A stretch of 34,063 bases of DNA, from contig JAKSHZ010000019.1 in assembly GCA_024399115.1 (NCBI GenBank), forward strand, positions 1 to 34,063, given 5' to 3'. The position numbers and the translations under genes were made by a program. Positions 1 to 8,477 of this stretch are shown one piece after another (position 1 is the stretch's first letter; every line of letters begins with the position of its first letter). Below the pieces are notes generated by a model. The model saw only the letters and a list, made by a program, of their open reading frames with translations. It did not search any database and was not told the DNA's origin. This DNA is from Bacilli bacterium. Its GTDB lineage: Bacteria > Bacillota_I > Bacilli_A > RFN20 > CAG-826.

Positions 1-55
1 TTGATGAATATTACAGACAGAATGAATCTATTGGCCGTGCTGATGACGTTACAAA
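1..55. repeat. Left copy of 55-bp terminal overlap
   Basis: These bases are identical to 34009-34063. The copy lies inside a coding frame that continues correctly across the join, so it is best read as an assembly overlap of a circular or circularly permuted genome and not as a biological terminal repeat. Confidence 0.95.
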
Positions 56-530
56 ATATCGTGGATTAGTTGATACATACGATCCAAATGAATTCGTTTA
101 TGACTATGAAGACTTTGACACTGATAAGTACAATGTAGACGATTATTACGCTGCTAACCGTCAGGCTATTATTGATAAGACAAGTGACCAGTTACAGTCA
201 ACTGCTGCTGGTGCTGGTATTGGCCGTGGAACTGGTGCAGCTAATCAGATTGCTACTGGCGTTGCTAATAAGAACGAAGAACTTTATCGTGATGCTCTTC
301 AGGCAATGAATCAGGATCGTAACTTTGCATACAATCTTTGGAATGCTAAGATTCAACATGGTCAGAACCGTTTGAACCAGATTCGCAGTGCTACTGAAGC
401 TCAGATGCAGATGTATGGAAATCTTGCTCAGGACTATCAGCAATGGAATCAGGACAAGGCTCAAGCTTACATGGATCTTGAAAAAGAAAAGATGAACAAT
501 CAATTATCTCTGACCTTAGCTTCAATATAG
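3..530 (+). CDS. Probable ejection (internal virion) protein, 3' part of gene split by window join
   Basis: This is the continuation of the gene that starts at 33792. Joined across the 55-bp overlap, the product is 248 residues. The part here is rich in Gln, Asn and Ala, with an acidic Tyr/Asp stretch followed by long amphipathic helices, and ends at TAG 528-530. In-frame methionines (for example at 306) are internal. Position after the tail-closure gene and before three more helical proteins matches the ejection-protein cluster of P22-like podoviruses (gp7/gp20/gp16). Role is inferred from order and composition, not from a catalytic motif. Confidence 0.75.
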   Translation, partial: DEYYRQNESIGRADDVTKYRGLVDTYDPNEFVYDYEDFDTDKYNVDDYYAANRQAIIDKTSDQLQSTAAGAGIGRGTGAANQIATGVANKNEELYRDALQAMNQDRNFAYNLWNAKIQHGQNRLNQIRSATEAQMQMYGNLAQDYQQWNQDKAQAYMDLEKEKMNNQLSLTLASI

Positions 531-544
531 TAAGGAGAAACAAC

Positions 545-865
545 ATGGCTTTCAATTTAAGTAATCTAAATAGAAATGATTTGGTTGCATGGGCTCGTGC
601 AGTCAATGAACGTAATGATCGCAAGGCAAAAGAATCTCGTGACAACATGATGAACACGATGAAGATGCTCGGTCTCGTTGGTGCTTCTATGGGCGGTCAG
701 CCACAGATGCAACAGAGTGCTGAAGATTATTACAATAACACATGGGCTGACTATACTCCTGAAGATCAGGTTGCATTGGTTAGCATGGGTTATAATCCAA
801 ATCTAAATACTGGACGTTTCAAACTTGATGATGAATGGGCTGCATCTAATCCGTGGGGTATCTAA
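545..865 (+). CDS. Small virion-associated protein, function unknown
   Basis: A 106-residue protein with TAAGGAG just before the ATG. It starts 14 bases after the upstream ejection gene and its TAA overlaps the next ATG (TAATG at 863-867), so it is translationally coupled in the ejection-protein operon. The N-terminal half is a charged helix, then comes a Met/Gly/Gln-rich linker, and the C-terminal half is Tyr/Trp-rich. No domain is recognised. Its place suggests a virion or injection component, which is inference only. Confidence 0.7.
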   Translation: MAFNLSNLNRNDLVAWARAVNERNDRKAKESRDNMMNTMKMLGLVGASMGGQPQMQQSAEDYYNNTWADYTPEDQVALVSMGYNPNLNTGRFKLDDEWAASNPWGI

Positions 866-1875
866 TGGCTGTAGGTAAACAGTTTGATGAAGAAAACGGT
901 TACGAAAACTCTAGAGAAATTGCTTTCTATATGCAGCAAGTTGCTAAAGATGCTGGCGTGACTGAAGAAGAACTTGCTAAGCAGATCCTTGCTGAGGAAG
1001 AAACAGACGACGCTGATGGGTTTGTTGAAGACACATTGAAAGATCAAGAAGCTCTCCAGTCGCTTGGCTTGTGGGATCGTTTCAAGACTGCTGTAAAGAA
1101 ACCATTTACTTCTATGAGTGATTGGTCTGACAGTCACGATCCTCAGTGGAAATCTGCTATGGTTCAGGCAATGTTTGGCGATGTTGCTCCTATGAATAGT
1201 TACTACCAGCAACAGAAACAGATTGAAGAAGCACAGAAGAATCGTGAGTTCCAAGCTGAACAGGCTCGTTTGAACCGTGAAGCACAGCAGGAATATAACA
1301 CTGTGTGGAAACAGATCGAAGAAGCAAAGGCTAAGAAAGAACAGATTGCTGTTGATAGAAAACGTGCATTAGAGATTCTCAATAAAGGTGAAGGCGCAAC
1401 TTCTATTGAAAAGTTGGAACTTGAAGACTTGCTCAATAAGTATGACAATGATGCACTTGGTATTAAGGATCTTCAGAATCGTGCTGGTGCTCAGAGTACA
1501 GCAGATCTTAACTATCAAGAATACATGGGTACAATGCCTCGTGGAGAAGCTAAAGATGCTGCATGGGATGCTTGGTTAGAAAACGGTAAAGCTCTTTACG
1601 CTAACGATCCTGTAAAGCTACTTGAAATTCAAAAGGCATATAACTCTCGCGGTAAAACTGTTGAAGAAGAACAACGCGAATATGGTAAAGGACAGGCACG
1701 TAAAGCTAAAGAAGAAGAAAAAGCTGACGCTAAGGAAAAAGAAAAACGCAGGAAAGAAATCAGAGATAAGATTGCGTCTTTAAAGAAACAGAAAGATGCT
1801 GCTAAACTTCAGCGTGAAAAACTTAGAATTCAGTCTGAAATTGATAAGCTAAACGCTGAGCTTTCAGGAATTTAA
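865..1875 (+). CDS. Probable ejection protein with C-terminal coiled coil
   Basis: A 336-residue protein starting at the ATG of TAATG. An in-frame GTG lies at 853, but the coupled ATG is the simpler start. It is strongly helical and charged: residues about 115-175 form a Gln/Glu/Lys-rich helix and the last 60 residues are a heptad-like Lys/Glu/Arg coiled coil. It sits second among three larger helical proteins after the tail-closure gene, the order used by P22-type injection proteins. There is no membrane segment or enzyme motif. Identification rests on context and composition. Confidence 0.7.
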   Translation: MAVGKQFDEENGYENSREIAFYMQQVAKDAGVTEEELAKQILAEEETDDADGFVEDTLKDQEALQSLGLWDRFKTAVKKPFTSMSDWSDSHDPQWKSAMVQAMFGDVAPMNSYYQQQKQIEEAQKNREFQAEQARLNREAQQEYNTVWKQIEEAKAKKEQIAVDRKRALEILNKGEGATSIEKLELEDLLNKYDNDALGIKDLQNRAGAQSTADLNYQEYMGTMPRGEAKDAAWDAWLENGKALYANDPVKLLEIQKAYNSRGKTVEEEQREYGKGQARKAKEEEKADAKEKEKRRKEIRDKIASLKKQKDAAKLQREKLRIQSEIDKLNAELSGI

Positions 1876-1886
1876 TGAGGTAAAAT

Positions 1887-3188
1887 ATGGGTGACCAAAT
1901 TGAACAGTTACTTCAAATGAATGAGGGAAATGTACCTCAGTCACTTTATGATGAACTTAACGCTGCATTTGATGAAAAGACTGGCGATTATAACTTAACC
2001 AAATTGAATGCATTCCTAAAGAAAAACGATGCACTGTTACAGACACTTAAAGGATATAATGAATTTGACTGGAATGTTGATAAACCTTTGAAAGAAAGAT
2101 TGGCTGGTACCAACTATACACAGCGAGATCCTAATTACATTGAAGGTTTATCACTAAGATACAATGCAACACCTGAAGAAATTATTTCTACGCTTGATGC
2201 ACTTCAGGCTGATAAAGAAGCTGCAAAAGAAAAGCAAAAGATTGCTGATGAATACAAGCGTGAAGCTGAAGCTCGCTATGCTCGTCAGAAAGCAGTTGAT
2301 GACTATCAGCACAGCTACCTTGGAATGGATCTTGATAATCCTTTGAACAAAGGATTGAACTGGTTAGCTGATGCAATAATCAGTGACAAGACAAAGCGCG
2401 CAGTTGTTGAAGATCCAAATGCTTCTGGTAGAATTGCTGGTAATGTAGCAACTGATATTATTGGTACTGGTTTGGATTTTGCTCCAGGATATGGCTATTT
2501 ACTTGCACCAGTAGTTAGAACTGGACGTAACATTGCAGAAGGTGATAAAGCATCAGACGTAGTAAAAGAAGCTGCCGCTGATGTTATTGGTAGTTTAGCA
2601 TTAGATAAAGGCGTAAAGGGTTTACCTGTTGCTAGAGATCTTGGACCTTTACATAAAGTTGAAGAAAAGATTCCGCTAAATGAATGGGCTGCTAAAGCAA
2701 AGACTGCTAAAACACCAGTTAAGAATGTTGCATTAGAATTGCCTCCAGCAGATCCAAAAGAAATTGGTAAATGGATTGAAAAGCAACCGGCAGAACTAAG
2801 AAAAGAATACTACAAAGTCATTGAAGAAAATCCATCAAATGTTCGTGAAGCTTTGATTAAGAAGATTGATGAACTTGGTGACATTGCTAACAAAGATACA
2901 TATAAGCAAATGATTGCTGAACAGTGGGTTAAAGAAAATCCTGTAAAAGCAAAGACTGGTATTGTTGCAGAACAAGGAACACTTGGTACTGAACGTATTT
3001 TAGCAGTAAAACCATTCCAAACTGAAACTGAGTACAAGACTAGCAATCATAAAAAGATTAAGACTTATGATGATGCTATTGGTTTTATCATTGATAGCAA
3101 TAAGCGTCAATGGGAAGCTGGTTTTAAACCACGTGATATGTCTGGCATTGTTGGTGATGCTTACAGAAAGTGGGAATCAGAAAGATAA
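1887..3188 (+). CDS. Probable ejection protein with hydrophobic Gly/Ala segment
   Basis: A 433-residue protein with a TGAGGT ribosome site. Residues 1-150 are charged and helical. About residues 185-245 are a Gly/Ala/Val-rich amphipathic stretch that could enter a membrane. The rest is Lys/Glu-rich. It is the last gene of the ejection cluster and is followed 10 bases later by the tailspike gene. In podoviruses this position holds proteins that leave the capsid with the DNA and help cross the cell envelope. No lysozyme or transglycosylase signature is visible. The role is inferred. Confidence 0.65.
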   Translation: MGDQIEQLLQMNEGNVPQSLYDELNAAFDEKTGDYNLTKLNAFLKKNDALLQTLKGYNEFDWNVDKPLKERLAGTNYTQRDPNYIEGLSLRYNATPEEIISTLDALQADKEAAKEKQKIADEYKREAEARYARQKAVDDYQHSYLGMDLDNPLNKGLNWLADAIISDKTKRAVVEDPNASGRIAGNVATDIIGTGLDFAPGYGYLLAPVVRTGRNIAEGDKASDVVKEAAADVIGSLALDKGVKGLPVARDLGPLHKVEEKIPLNEWAAKAKTAKTPVKNVALELPPADPKEIGKWIEKQPAELRKEYYKVIEENPSNVREALIKKIDELGDIANKDTYKQMIAEQWVKENPVKAKTGIVAEQGTLGTERILAVKPFQTETEYKTSNHKKIKTYDDAIGFIIDSNKRQWEAGFKPRDMSGIVGDAYRKWESER

Positions 3189-3198
3189 GAGGTAACAA

Positions 3199-5610
3199 GT
3201 GAGAAATTTCGTAGATGCTTGGCAAAACCTTATAGACGCGAAAGGCCATTATCTAAATGGCCGTGTAACGTTCTATGAAGCTGGCAGCACAACAAAAAAG
3301 AAAACAATTTATGCTGCTGATGGAAATACACCACTCCCTAATCCAATCTATACTGCTGCATTTGGCAAAACAATGAATCAGGTTTTCCTTGATGACTCTG
3401 ACTATACGATTACATTTGAAATGTATCAAGGTCAGGGTAACATGGAATCTGATGACAATGAATCTTCTTGGTTCAACTATAAGACTATTCTATCAAAGAA
3501 TGGTTCGTTGAAGATTGAAGATTCTCGCTCAAATGTTCCAGCAGTTACTGGCATCAGTGCATTGAAGAATATTGTTGCTGAAGATGGCGACATTATTCAG
3601 GTATTTGGATATAACACTAAGGAAGACTGCCCTCCTAGATACTTTGTTTGGCATGCAGGTATGAATGCAAATAAAGATGATGGTGGTATCTTCATTTCGT
3701 CTAATAAGACAACTGTTGGTTGTTGGCAGATGATCGTTGAAGGTACATACATTGATGTACGTTGGTACGGCGATATTCCAGCTACTTCAACTACAGGTAC
3801 AACATCTAACCTTGGACAGAGAGCTAAGGCAGCAACTGCAGCTAACCTATACAGAAAGGATTTGTATTTCCCATCTAATGGCACAGGACTATCTTGCTAT
3901 GTGTTTGATGGATCTAATACTGTTTCTGTTACCAAGGACATTATCTGTGATAATGGCGTAAGATTCGTAGTTAAGCCAGGTACAACTGGAACTAAGGTTT
4001 CATGCCATGAATTAAAGAAATGCGAAAAGTATTTGTTCGTCTCTCCATCAAGTGATGTTGCTATTGGTGGTTATTCTTTATCTTGCGATTGGATTAACAC
4101 TTCATGGTTCAATAGCAATCAGGTAAATGCTGAAGGTGCTAAGGTTGGATACGTAATTGACTTGCTTAACTCAGCATTGAATTTCACTAACACTAAGATT
4201 AAGTTCGAACGTGATGGACTAAACAAAGAAAACGTTCGTTTTGATAACTGTGAGTTCGTTGACTGCTTGGAAAACATTGATAAGCCAACGATCTTTGCTA
4301 ACATGGAAATAAAGCAAAGCTGGTTTGATAAGAGTTTTGACTTTATTACTAAATGTTCGTATGGCAGTTGTACTATTCTTTTGAGAAACTTCAAGAATGC
4401 AGATACTTATATCAAGATGAAGAATAAGTGCTATCAATACGACTACGGTGACCTTGGTGAACAGTCATTGAATAACGCATTAGTATACCCAGGTGGAACT
4501 ATTGAGAACTGCTACGGTTCAGTTTCATTCCCAACAAGTACAAGTGGTGAATATGAAATGCATAACTGCTCATTGACATTCAATAGTTCAAGCACAAACG
4601 TAAATTTAAATCTTGTTGACTGTTGGATAACATTACCTGGTGATAGAATATATGTTAACATTTCAATTAGACGCGGTGCATTGATTGGTGGTACACTACA
4701 GAGTATTGGCCGTGTTTATCTTGAGAATGTTGAGAACAGCTCTGTATTGAAATTTGAGGCTGCTACATCTGCTGAATTACGTAACTGTAAGATTTCTGGA
4801 AATGTTATTGGCCGTAAGTTATCTGTTTATGATTCACATGTAACAAATAACGCTAAGATTACACAGTATGATAACGTTGGTGTGCTTGTTCCAACTATCA
4901 TCGGCAATACATTTGAAATTGGATCTTACTATGAACCTATTGCTTTGACCTCTGGTACTAAGGTTGCTGGTGGACGTATCAATCATAACATTGGTACTGA
5001 TAGAACAAAACATTGGATTAAGTTGAATAGAACCAACTTTACTCAGCAGGAATACTTACATGACTATCAGTATATCGGTAACGTTGAACCTTACATGACA
5101 GCAACAAACGATGTATCTCACTACATGAAGAAATACAATTACGATGCTGGTAAAAAGGCTATTGGAACTTCTGCACCTTGGATTGAAACTCCGGGTAAAG
5201 GCTATAATGCTGGTGGCGATCCTCAGTGGTTATCACTGTATAATTATGAGTTCATCAAACTTCGTTGTTTCTCGTTTGGATTAGTTCCACAGTGCAGTGT
5301 TACTATGGACTACACACAGAGCTTGATTTACGTATCTGACTCCTACAGACATCCGTACTATACATACGTATTGAGAGATGGACTTAAAGCACTTGATGCT
5401 GCTGGCGCAACAGATTCTACATACGAATTTGTACTCGGCGGTGGTACAAGCTGGGACGGATACAAATATGTACAGTTCGGTTGCGATATCTACGGTCATA
5501 CAGGCGATGATTCATATCCTAAGGGATACTTCTACGCTACATTGAAGTTCAACATTGACAGAAAGCAGTCAACTGGAATTAACGACAGACGTAAAGACTG
5601 GACTGTTTAA
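3199..5610 (+). CDS. Tailspike or tail fibre with head-binding-like N-terminus and beta-helix body
   Basis: An 803-residue protein starting at GTG behind AGAGGT. Residues 1-100 carry a pattern common to podoviral tailspike N-termini: a NGRVTFYEAGS-type strand, KKKTIY, a NPIYT turn, and a DYTITFEMYQ-type strand. From about 120 the sequence has the IQVFGY...YFVWHAG...IDVRWYGDIP pattern that opens many right-handed beta-helix spikes, followed by many short Cys/Asn-containing strand repeats. The C-terminus is Tyr/Gly/Asp-rich. It probably binds or degrades a surface glycan. Catalytic residues cannot be named from sequence alone. Confidence 0.8.
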   Translation: MRNFVDAWQNLIDAKGHYLNGRVTFYEAGSTTKKKTIYAADGNTPLPNPIYTAAFGKTMNQVFLDDSDYTITFEMYQGQGNMESDDNESSWFNYKTILSKNGSLKIEDSRSNVPAVTGISALKNIVAEDGDIIQVFGYNTKEDCPPRYFVWHAGMNANKDDGGIFISSNKTTVGCWQMIVEGTYIDVRWYGDIPATSTTGTTSNLGQRAKAATAANLYRKDLYFPSNGTGLSCYVFDGSNTVSVTKDIICDNGVRFVVKPGTTGTKVSCHELKKCEKYLFVSPSSDVAIGGYSLSCDWINTSWFNSNQVNAEGAKVGYVIDLLNSALNFTNTKIKFERDGLNKENVRFDNCEFVDCLENIDKPTIFANMEIKQSWFDKSFDFITKCSYGSCTILLRNFKNADTYIKMKNKCYQYDYGDLGEQSLNNALVYPGGTIENCYGSVSFPTSTSGEYEMHNCSLTFNSSSTNVNLNLVDCWITLPGDRIYVNISIRRGALIGGTLQSIGRVYLENVENSSVLKFEAATSAELRNCKISGNVIGRKLSVYDSHVTNNAKITQYDNVGVLVPTIIGNTFEIGSYYEPIALTSGTKVAGGRINHNIGTDRTKHWIKLNRTNFTQQEYLHDYQYIGNVEPYMTATNDVSHYMKKYNYDAGKKAIGTSAPWIETPGKGYNAGGDPQWLSLYNYEFIKLRCFSFGLVPQCSVTMDYTQSLIYVSDSYRHPYYTYVLRDGLKALDAAGATDSTYEFVLGGGTSWDGYKYVQFGCDIYGHTGDDSYPKGYFYATLKFNIDRKQSTGINDRRKDWTV

Positions 5611-5632
5611 ACCCCGGAACTAAGATAACCAA

Positions 5633-5656
5633 AACTCTTAACATTATATATAGTTA
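5633..5656 (+). promoter_or_regulatory. Possible promoter before scaffold gene
   Basis: The A/T-rich stretch contains TATATAG at about 5646-5652 in the only sizeable gap between the tailspike and scaffold genes. TATATAG also occurs in the gaps before 25061 and 27917. No good -35 hexamer is visible, so this is a weak candidate. Confidence 0.25.
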
Positions 5657-5660
5657 TAAC

Positions 5661-5693
5661 GGCAACTGGTGCCACTAAACCAGTAAAAGGAGT
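5661..5693 (+). promoter_or_regulatory. Hairpin abutting scaffold ribosome site (covaries with 25757-25784)
   Basis: ACTGGT (5665-5670) can pair with ACCAGT (5679-5684) over an 8-base loop, and AAAAGGAG follows directly. The same arrangement, GGCAAC.GGTGCC...ACC.GTAA..GGAG, recurs at 25757 with the third pair of the stem changed from T-A to A-T. A second pairing, GGCA with TGCC, is possible in both copies. It is a likely RNA element acting on translation or on transcript processing. Confidence 0.6.
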
Positions 5694-5700
5694 ACATATT

Positions 5701-6711
5701 ATGGGATGGACCCGCGCTGATGCTGCTGCTTATATGAGCGGCGAAAAAAGTTTTGAAGATATTGAAAGTTCACAGACTTCTCAACCTGATGAAACTGGAG
5801 ATACTTCTACAGTAGATAATGTTGAGTCTGCTGCATCTGATACAGCTAATGATGAAACCTCTACATCCAGTATCGAAGAGGAAAATTCAACAAGTTCCGA
5901 CGTTACAGACGACCCTGAGAAAGTTGAAAGTAAGCCAGAGAACAAGAAAGGTCAGAAGCGTTATTCTCCAGAAGAAAGACAGAAACATGCCTTTGCTAAA
6001 GAAAAGAATAAACGCAAGGAAGTTCAGGCAAAGCTTGACGAACGCATGAAAGAAATTGAAGATCTCAAGGCTAAACTTGCTAAGTATGAAGGCTTGAGTA
6101 AAGAAGATTTCAATGGCGATGAAGCTGCTTTTACTGACTACAAGATTGACCAGCGTTTCAATAGAGAAAAGATTGAACGTTTGCAGAAGGAATACGAATC
6201 AGAAGAATATCTGGCACGTAAAGAAGAAGCTGAACAGACTGCTGCATATCGTTTGGAAACAAATTTCCCAGACAAAGCAGATCAAGCAAAGTATCAACAG
6301 TTAGTTGTTCAAGCTGAGACAGATTTCGCTAGCATGCATCCTGAAATTGGATATCCTAAGTTTAGTGAATTCTTGACCAGTGAAAAAGATAGAACAATTC
6401 TTCAGTACTTACAGGATTCTGATAATTCGCCTAAGCTCATTCGTCACTTCATTCATAAACCTGAAGTTGCATTGAGAATCATGCAGATGCGAAATCCTTA
6501 TAATAAAATCGTTGAACTGAAACAGCTAGAAAACAGAATGATGCAGCACGAAAGAATGGTTGCTTCTAAGGCTAAGGCAGTTCTACCGAAACGTGAATTA
6601 CCTGATACTGGAAAAGTTGTAAACAATAACACAGTTAATACCGAGACTGATTATTCAAAAGGCTGGACAAGAGCAGAAGCTGAAGCCTATATGAAGTCTC
6701 ACAAACGATAG
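5701..6711 (+). CDS. Capsid scaffolding protein
   Basis: A 336-residue, highly charged protein directly before the coat gene, the usual scaffold position. Residues 15-90 are a Ser/Thr/Glu/Asp-rich disordered region, 90-140 a Lys/Glu coiled coil, and 140-300 helical. The two ends carry the same short motif, GWTRADAAAYM at residues 2-12 and GWTRAEAEAYM at 321-331, followed by a basic tail (KSHKR). In P22 the basic C-terminal helices of scaffold bind coat protein, so the duplicated motif could be a coat-binding peptide at both ends; that is inference. Start chosen by AAAAGGAG seven bases upstream. Confidence 0.88.
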   Translation: MGWTRADAAAYMSGEKSFEDIESSQTSQPDETGDTSTVDNVESAASDTANDETSTSSIEEENSTSSDVTDDPEKVESKPENKKGQKRYSPEERQKHAFAKEKNKRKEVQAKLDERMKEIEDLKAKLAKYEGLSKEDFNGDEAAFTDYKIDQRFNREKIERLQKEYESEEYLARKEEAEQTAAYRLETNFPDKADQAKYQQLVVQAETDFASMHPEIGYPKFSEFLTSEKDRTILQYLQDSDNSPKLIRHFIHKPEVALRIMQMRNPYNKIVELKQLENRMMQHERMVASKAKAVLPKRELPDTGKVVNNNTVNTETDYSKGWTRAEAEAYMKSHKR

Positions 6712-6723
6712 AGGATTCTATTT

Positions 6724-7854
6724 ATGGCAAATACAATTATTACATCCAAGATGACCCAGATCCTTTCTTTGGAAATGGCTAAGCAGGCTGGCTTCCTTAA
6801 GATTGGTGCTAAGGATTATTTCTCTAGCCAGATTAACGGCAAAATGCGCGCTGGCAAAACCTATACTTTCGTTCTCCCTGATGCTGGTAACGTGGTTGAA
6901 GGTCTCGTTGCTTCTCCTCGTGACATTGAAGAAAAGAAAGTTGATTTGACAATCAAGTCCTACAACAACTCTGTGCAGCTCGATGCTCTCGAATCTGTTA
7001 CTGATGTTAAGTGGGAAGATGAAATTGCTAAGTCTTATGCTGGCAAGTTGATGAATCGCATTGTTAAGGACGCTGTTGAAGATGCAGCTACCAAGGCAAC
7101 TGTTGCATTCGTTGGTGAAGGTTTCCAGCCACTTGCTAAGGCAGGTGCTCACCTCCAGTCTATCACACCGGAAAACATTTACGGTTTCTGCGATCCTCAG
7201 ATGCAGGCAGTTCTCGCAGCTAACGGTCAGATGTTCGTTCCTAATGGTGCTCCTAACGACCTTTATGGCAAGGGCCACCTCGGTACTTTCCAGGGTGTTG
7301 ATTACACCGCTGAACGTTTCTTGAAGCCGGTTGTTGTTGGCGAACTTGCTAACGATGCAACTGTTGTTTCTATCGTAGACGACACCTTGACTCTTTCCAA
7401 GGCTCTTGGCGATGTTAAGGCTGGTACTCCGATTTGGGTTGAAGGCGTTTACGCTTGCGATACTATCGGTGATGAAACCAACGTGCTCTATGCATTCATC
7501 GTTAAGGAAGATGCATCTGGCGCTGTATTGAAGGTTGAACCGGTTGAATTTGAAGATATCGGTGCACGTTCTATTTCTAAGGATCCTGCTAATGGTAAGG
7601 TTCTTGTTCCTGCAGCTGGTACTTACTACCGTGCATTGCTCCGTGCTGATGGCGCATACTGCTATTCTCCAGTGAATACTCTTGATTTCGATCTCTCCAG
7701 TACTCGCACAACTGGTGATACCGATGGCATTCGCGTGTTCACAAATAGCTTTACCGATGCTAAGACTGCTGTAAATCTCATTCGTTGGGACCACGCTTCC
7801 ATGACCGGAACTGTGGAAAATCGTGGCGTAGCTATTGCCTACGTCAAGCAGTAA
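6724..7854 (+). CDS. Major capsid (coat) protein, P22-like
   Basis: A 376-residue protein following the scaffold gene by 12 bases and followed by a strong terminator. The order portal ... scaffold, coat and the pattern of an N-terminal helix, a conserved Tyr/Thr/Phe strand, an alpha-rich core and a central insertion with strand-rich Val/Asp sequence suit the HK97-fold coat of the P22 group. Codon use differs from neighbours: Leu is often CTC, Phe TTC, Gly GGC and Lys AAG, as expected for the most highly expressed gene. An open frame on the opposite strand (6718-7794) is a by-product of this codon bias. Confidence 0.88.
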   Translation: MANTIITSKMTQILSLEMAKQAGFLKIGAKDYFSSQINGKMRAGKTYTFVLPDAGNVVEGLVASPRDIEEKKVDLTIKSYNNSVQLDALESVTDVKWEDEIAKSYAGKLMNRIVKDAVEDAATKATVAFVGEGFQPLAKAGAHLQSITPENIYGFCDPQMQAVLAANGQMFVPNGAPNDLYGKGHLGTFQGVDYTAERFLKPVVVGELANDATVVSIVDDTLTLSKALGDVKAGTPIWVEGVYACDTIGDETNVLYAFIVKEDASGAVLKVEPVEFEDIGARSISKDPANGKVLVPAAGTYYRALLRADGAYCYSPVNTLDFDLSSTRTTGDTDGIRVFTNSFTDAKTAVNLIRWDHASMTGTVENRGVAIAYVKQ

Positions 7855-7880
7855 TCCTTACGTAAAGTAGATACTAAAAG

Positions 7881-7910
7881 GAGGGTGGATTAGTTTCCAC
7901 CCTCTTTTTT
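7881..7910 (+). terminator. Rho-independent terminator after coat gene
   Basis: GAGGGTGGA (7881-7889) pairs perfectly with TCCACCCTC (7896-7904) over a 6-base loop and is followed by six T. On the other strand a TCCTTTTAG tail follows, so it may also stop transcription of the HNH gene read toward it. Confidence 0.93.
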
Positions 7911-8358
7911 ATTCCCAACTGAATTTGTTATGCCTTTTGAAATACCTATATTCTTTAAGGTAAGCTTTTAGATCAGACCATTTCGTTATTCCAGTTTTTT
8001 CTTTTAGGATTTTTCCAAATACTGATGTAGGTTTATTTCTAGCATTTGTATTACCTTTCCCAGCAACTGATAGTTTTATTTTTGAATCTGCTCTATGATG
8101 TTTATCTTTCATCGGACTGGTTTTATTTAGTGCATGTAGTATGCGATGTTCACTATGTCTAAGATAGATTAGTTCAAAGTAAGGTCTATTGTAATACATG
8201 TCTAATCGTTTTAATGAATCTCGCGAATTGACTTCATTTCCTTCTAAATCCATTGCTAATCTATGGTGAATGTCCCAGTCAACGAAATTATCTTTCTTAG
8301 CGGCTTCATAGTTTTCAATTCTATGTTGTTCGCCTTTACGATAATACTTTTTACCCAT
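7909..8358 (-). CDS. Free-standing HNH homing-type endonuclease
   Basis: A 149-residue protein on the minus strand, wedged between the coat and fibre genes that read plus. It has IENYEAA (14-20), the metal/catalytic pair HH at 31-32 (WDIHHR), YYNRPYFELIYL and a closing H..H (71, 75). The same skeleton, ENY..A..D....HH...YY.RP..ELI.L..EH..IH, is shared with the proteins at 24267, 31005 and 33418. The C-terminal half is basic and presumably binds DNA. AAGGAG precedes the ATG. Opposite orientation inside a late operon marks it as an inserted selfish gene. Confidence 0.88.
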   Translation of the reverse strand: MGKKYYRKGEQHRIENYEAAKKDNFVDWDIHHRLAMDLEGNEVNSRDSLKRLDMYYNRPYFELIYLRHSEHRILHALNKTSPMKDKHHRADSKIKLSVAGKGNTNARNKPTSVFGKILKEKTGITKWSDLKAYLKEYRYFKRHNKFSWE

Positions 8359-8384
8359 GTTTTTGCTCCTTATGTAAAATCAAA

Positions 8385-8422
8385 ATATAAAAACTTTTAC
8401 TCCAATAAATACTGTACGGAGC
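8385..8422 (+). promoter_or_regulatory. Candidate promoter/operator before fibre cassette
   Basis: This gap carries an AT-rich block, ATATAAAAACTTTTACTCC, then AATAAATACTGTACGGAG. The first block resembles 24964-24982 (AATTTAAAAATTTACTCCC) before the 25061 gene. It contains ATAAATA (8405-8411) and TACTGTA (8410-8416), both seen in other intergenic gaps. After the coat terminator the fibre genes need their own promoter, which supports the reading. Exact start is not determinable. Confidence 0.4.
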
Positions 8423-8463
8423 AATAATTTTTCCGTTCAGACAGGCAAATTGCGGTTCTGAAC
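8416..8463 (+). promoter_or_regulatory. Two mutually exclusive hairpins upstream of fibre-gene ribosome site
   Basis: ACGGA (8416-8420) can pair with TCCGT (8432-8436), and GTTCAGA (8435-8441) with TCTGAAC (8457-8463). The two stems share bases 8435-8436. The second stem ends three bases before ATAGGAGG. It resembles in position the hairpins before the scaffold and 25792 genes. Confidence 0.45.
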
Positions 8464-8477
8464 ATAGGAGGTACATT

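Noticed and set aside
1..55. Direct terminal repeat of a linear phage
   Set aside because: Too short for packaging repeats, inside a coding frame, and of assembler k-mer length.
6718..7794. Long open frame of 358 codons antisense to the coat gene
   Set aside because: It mirrors the coat gene's codon bias, has no ribosome site, and reads Cys/Ser/Asn-rich low-complexity sequence with no domain.
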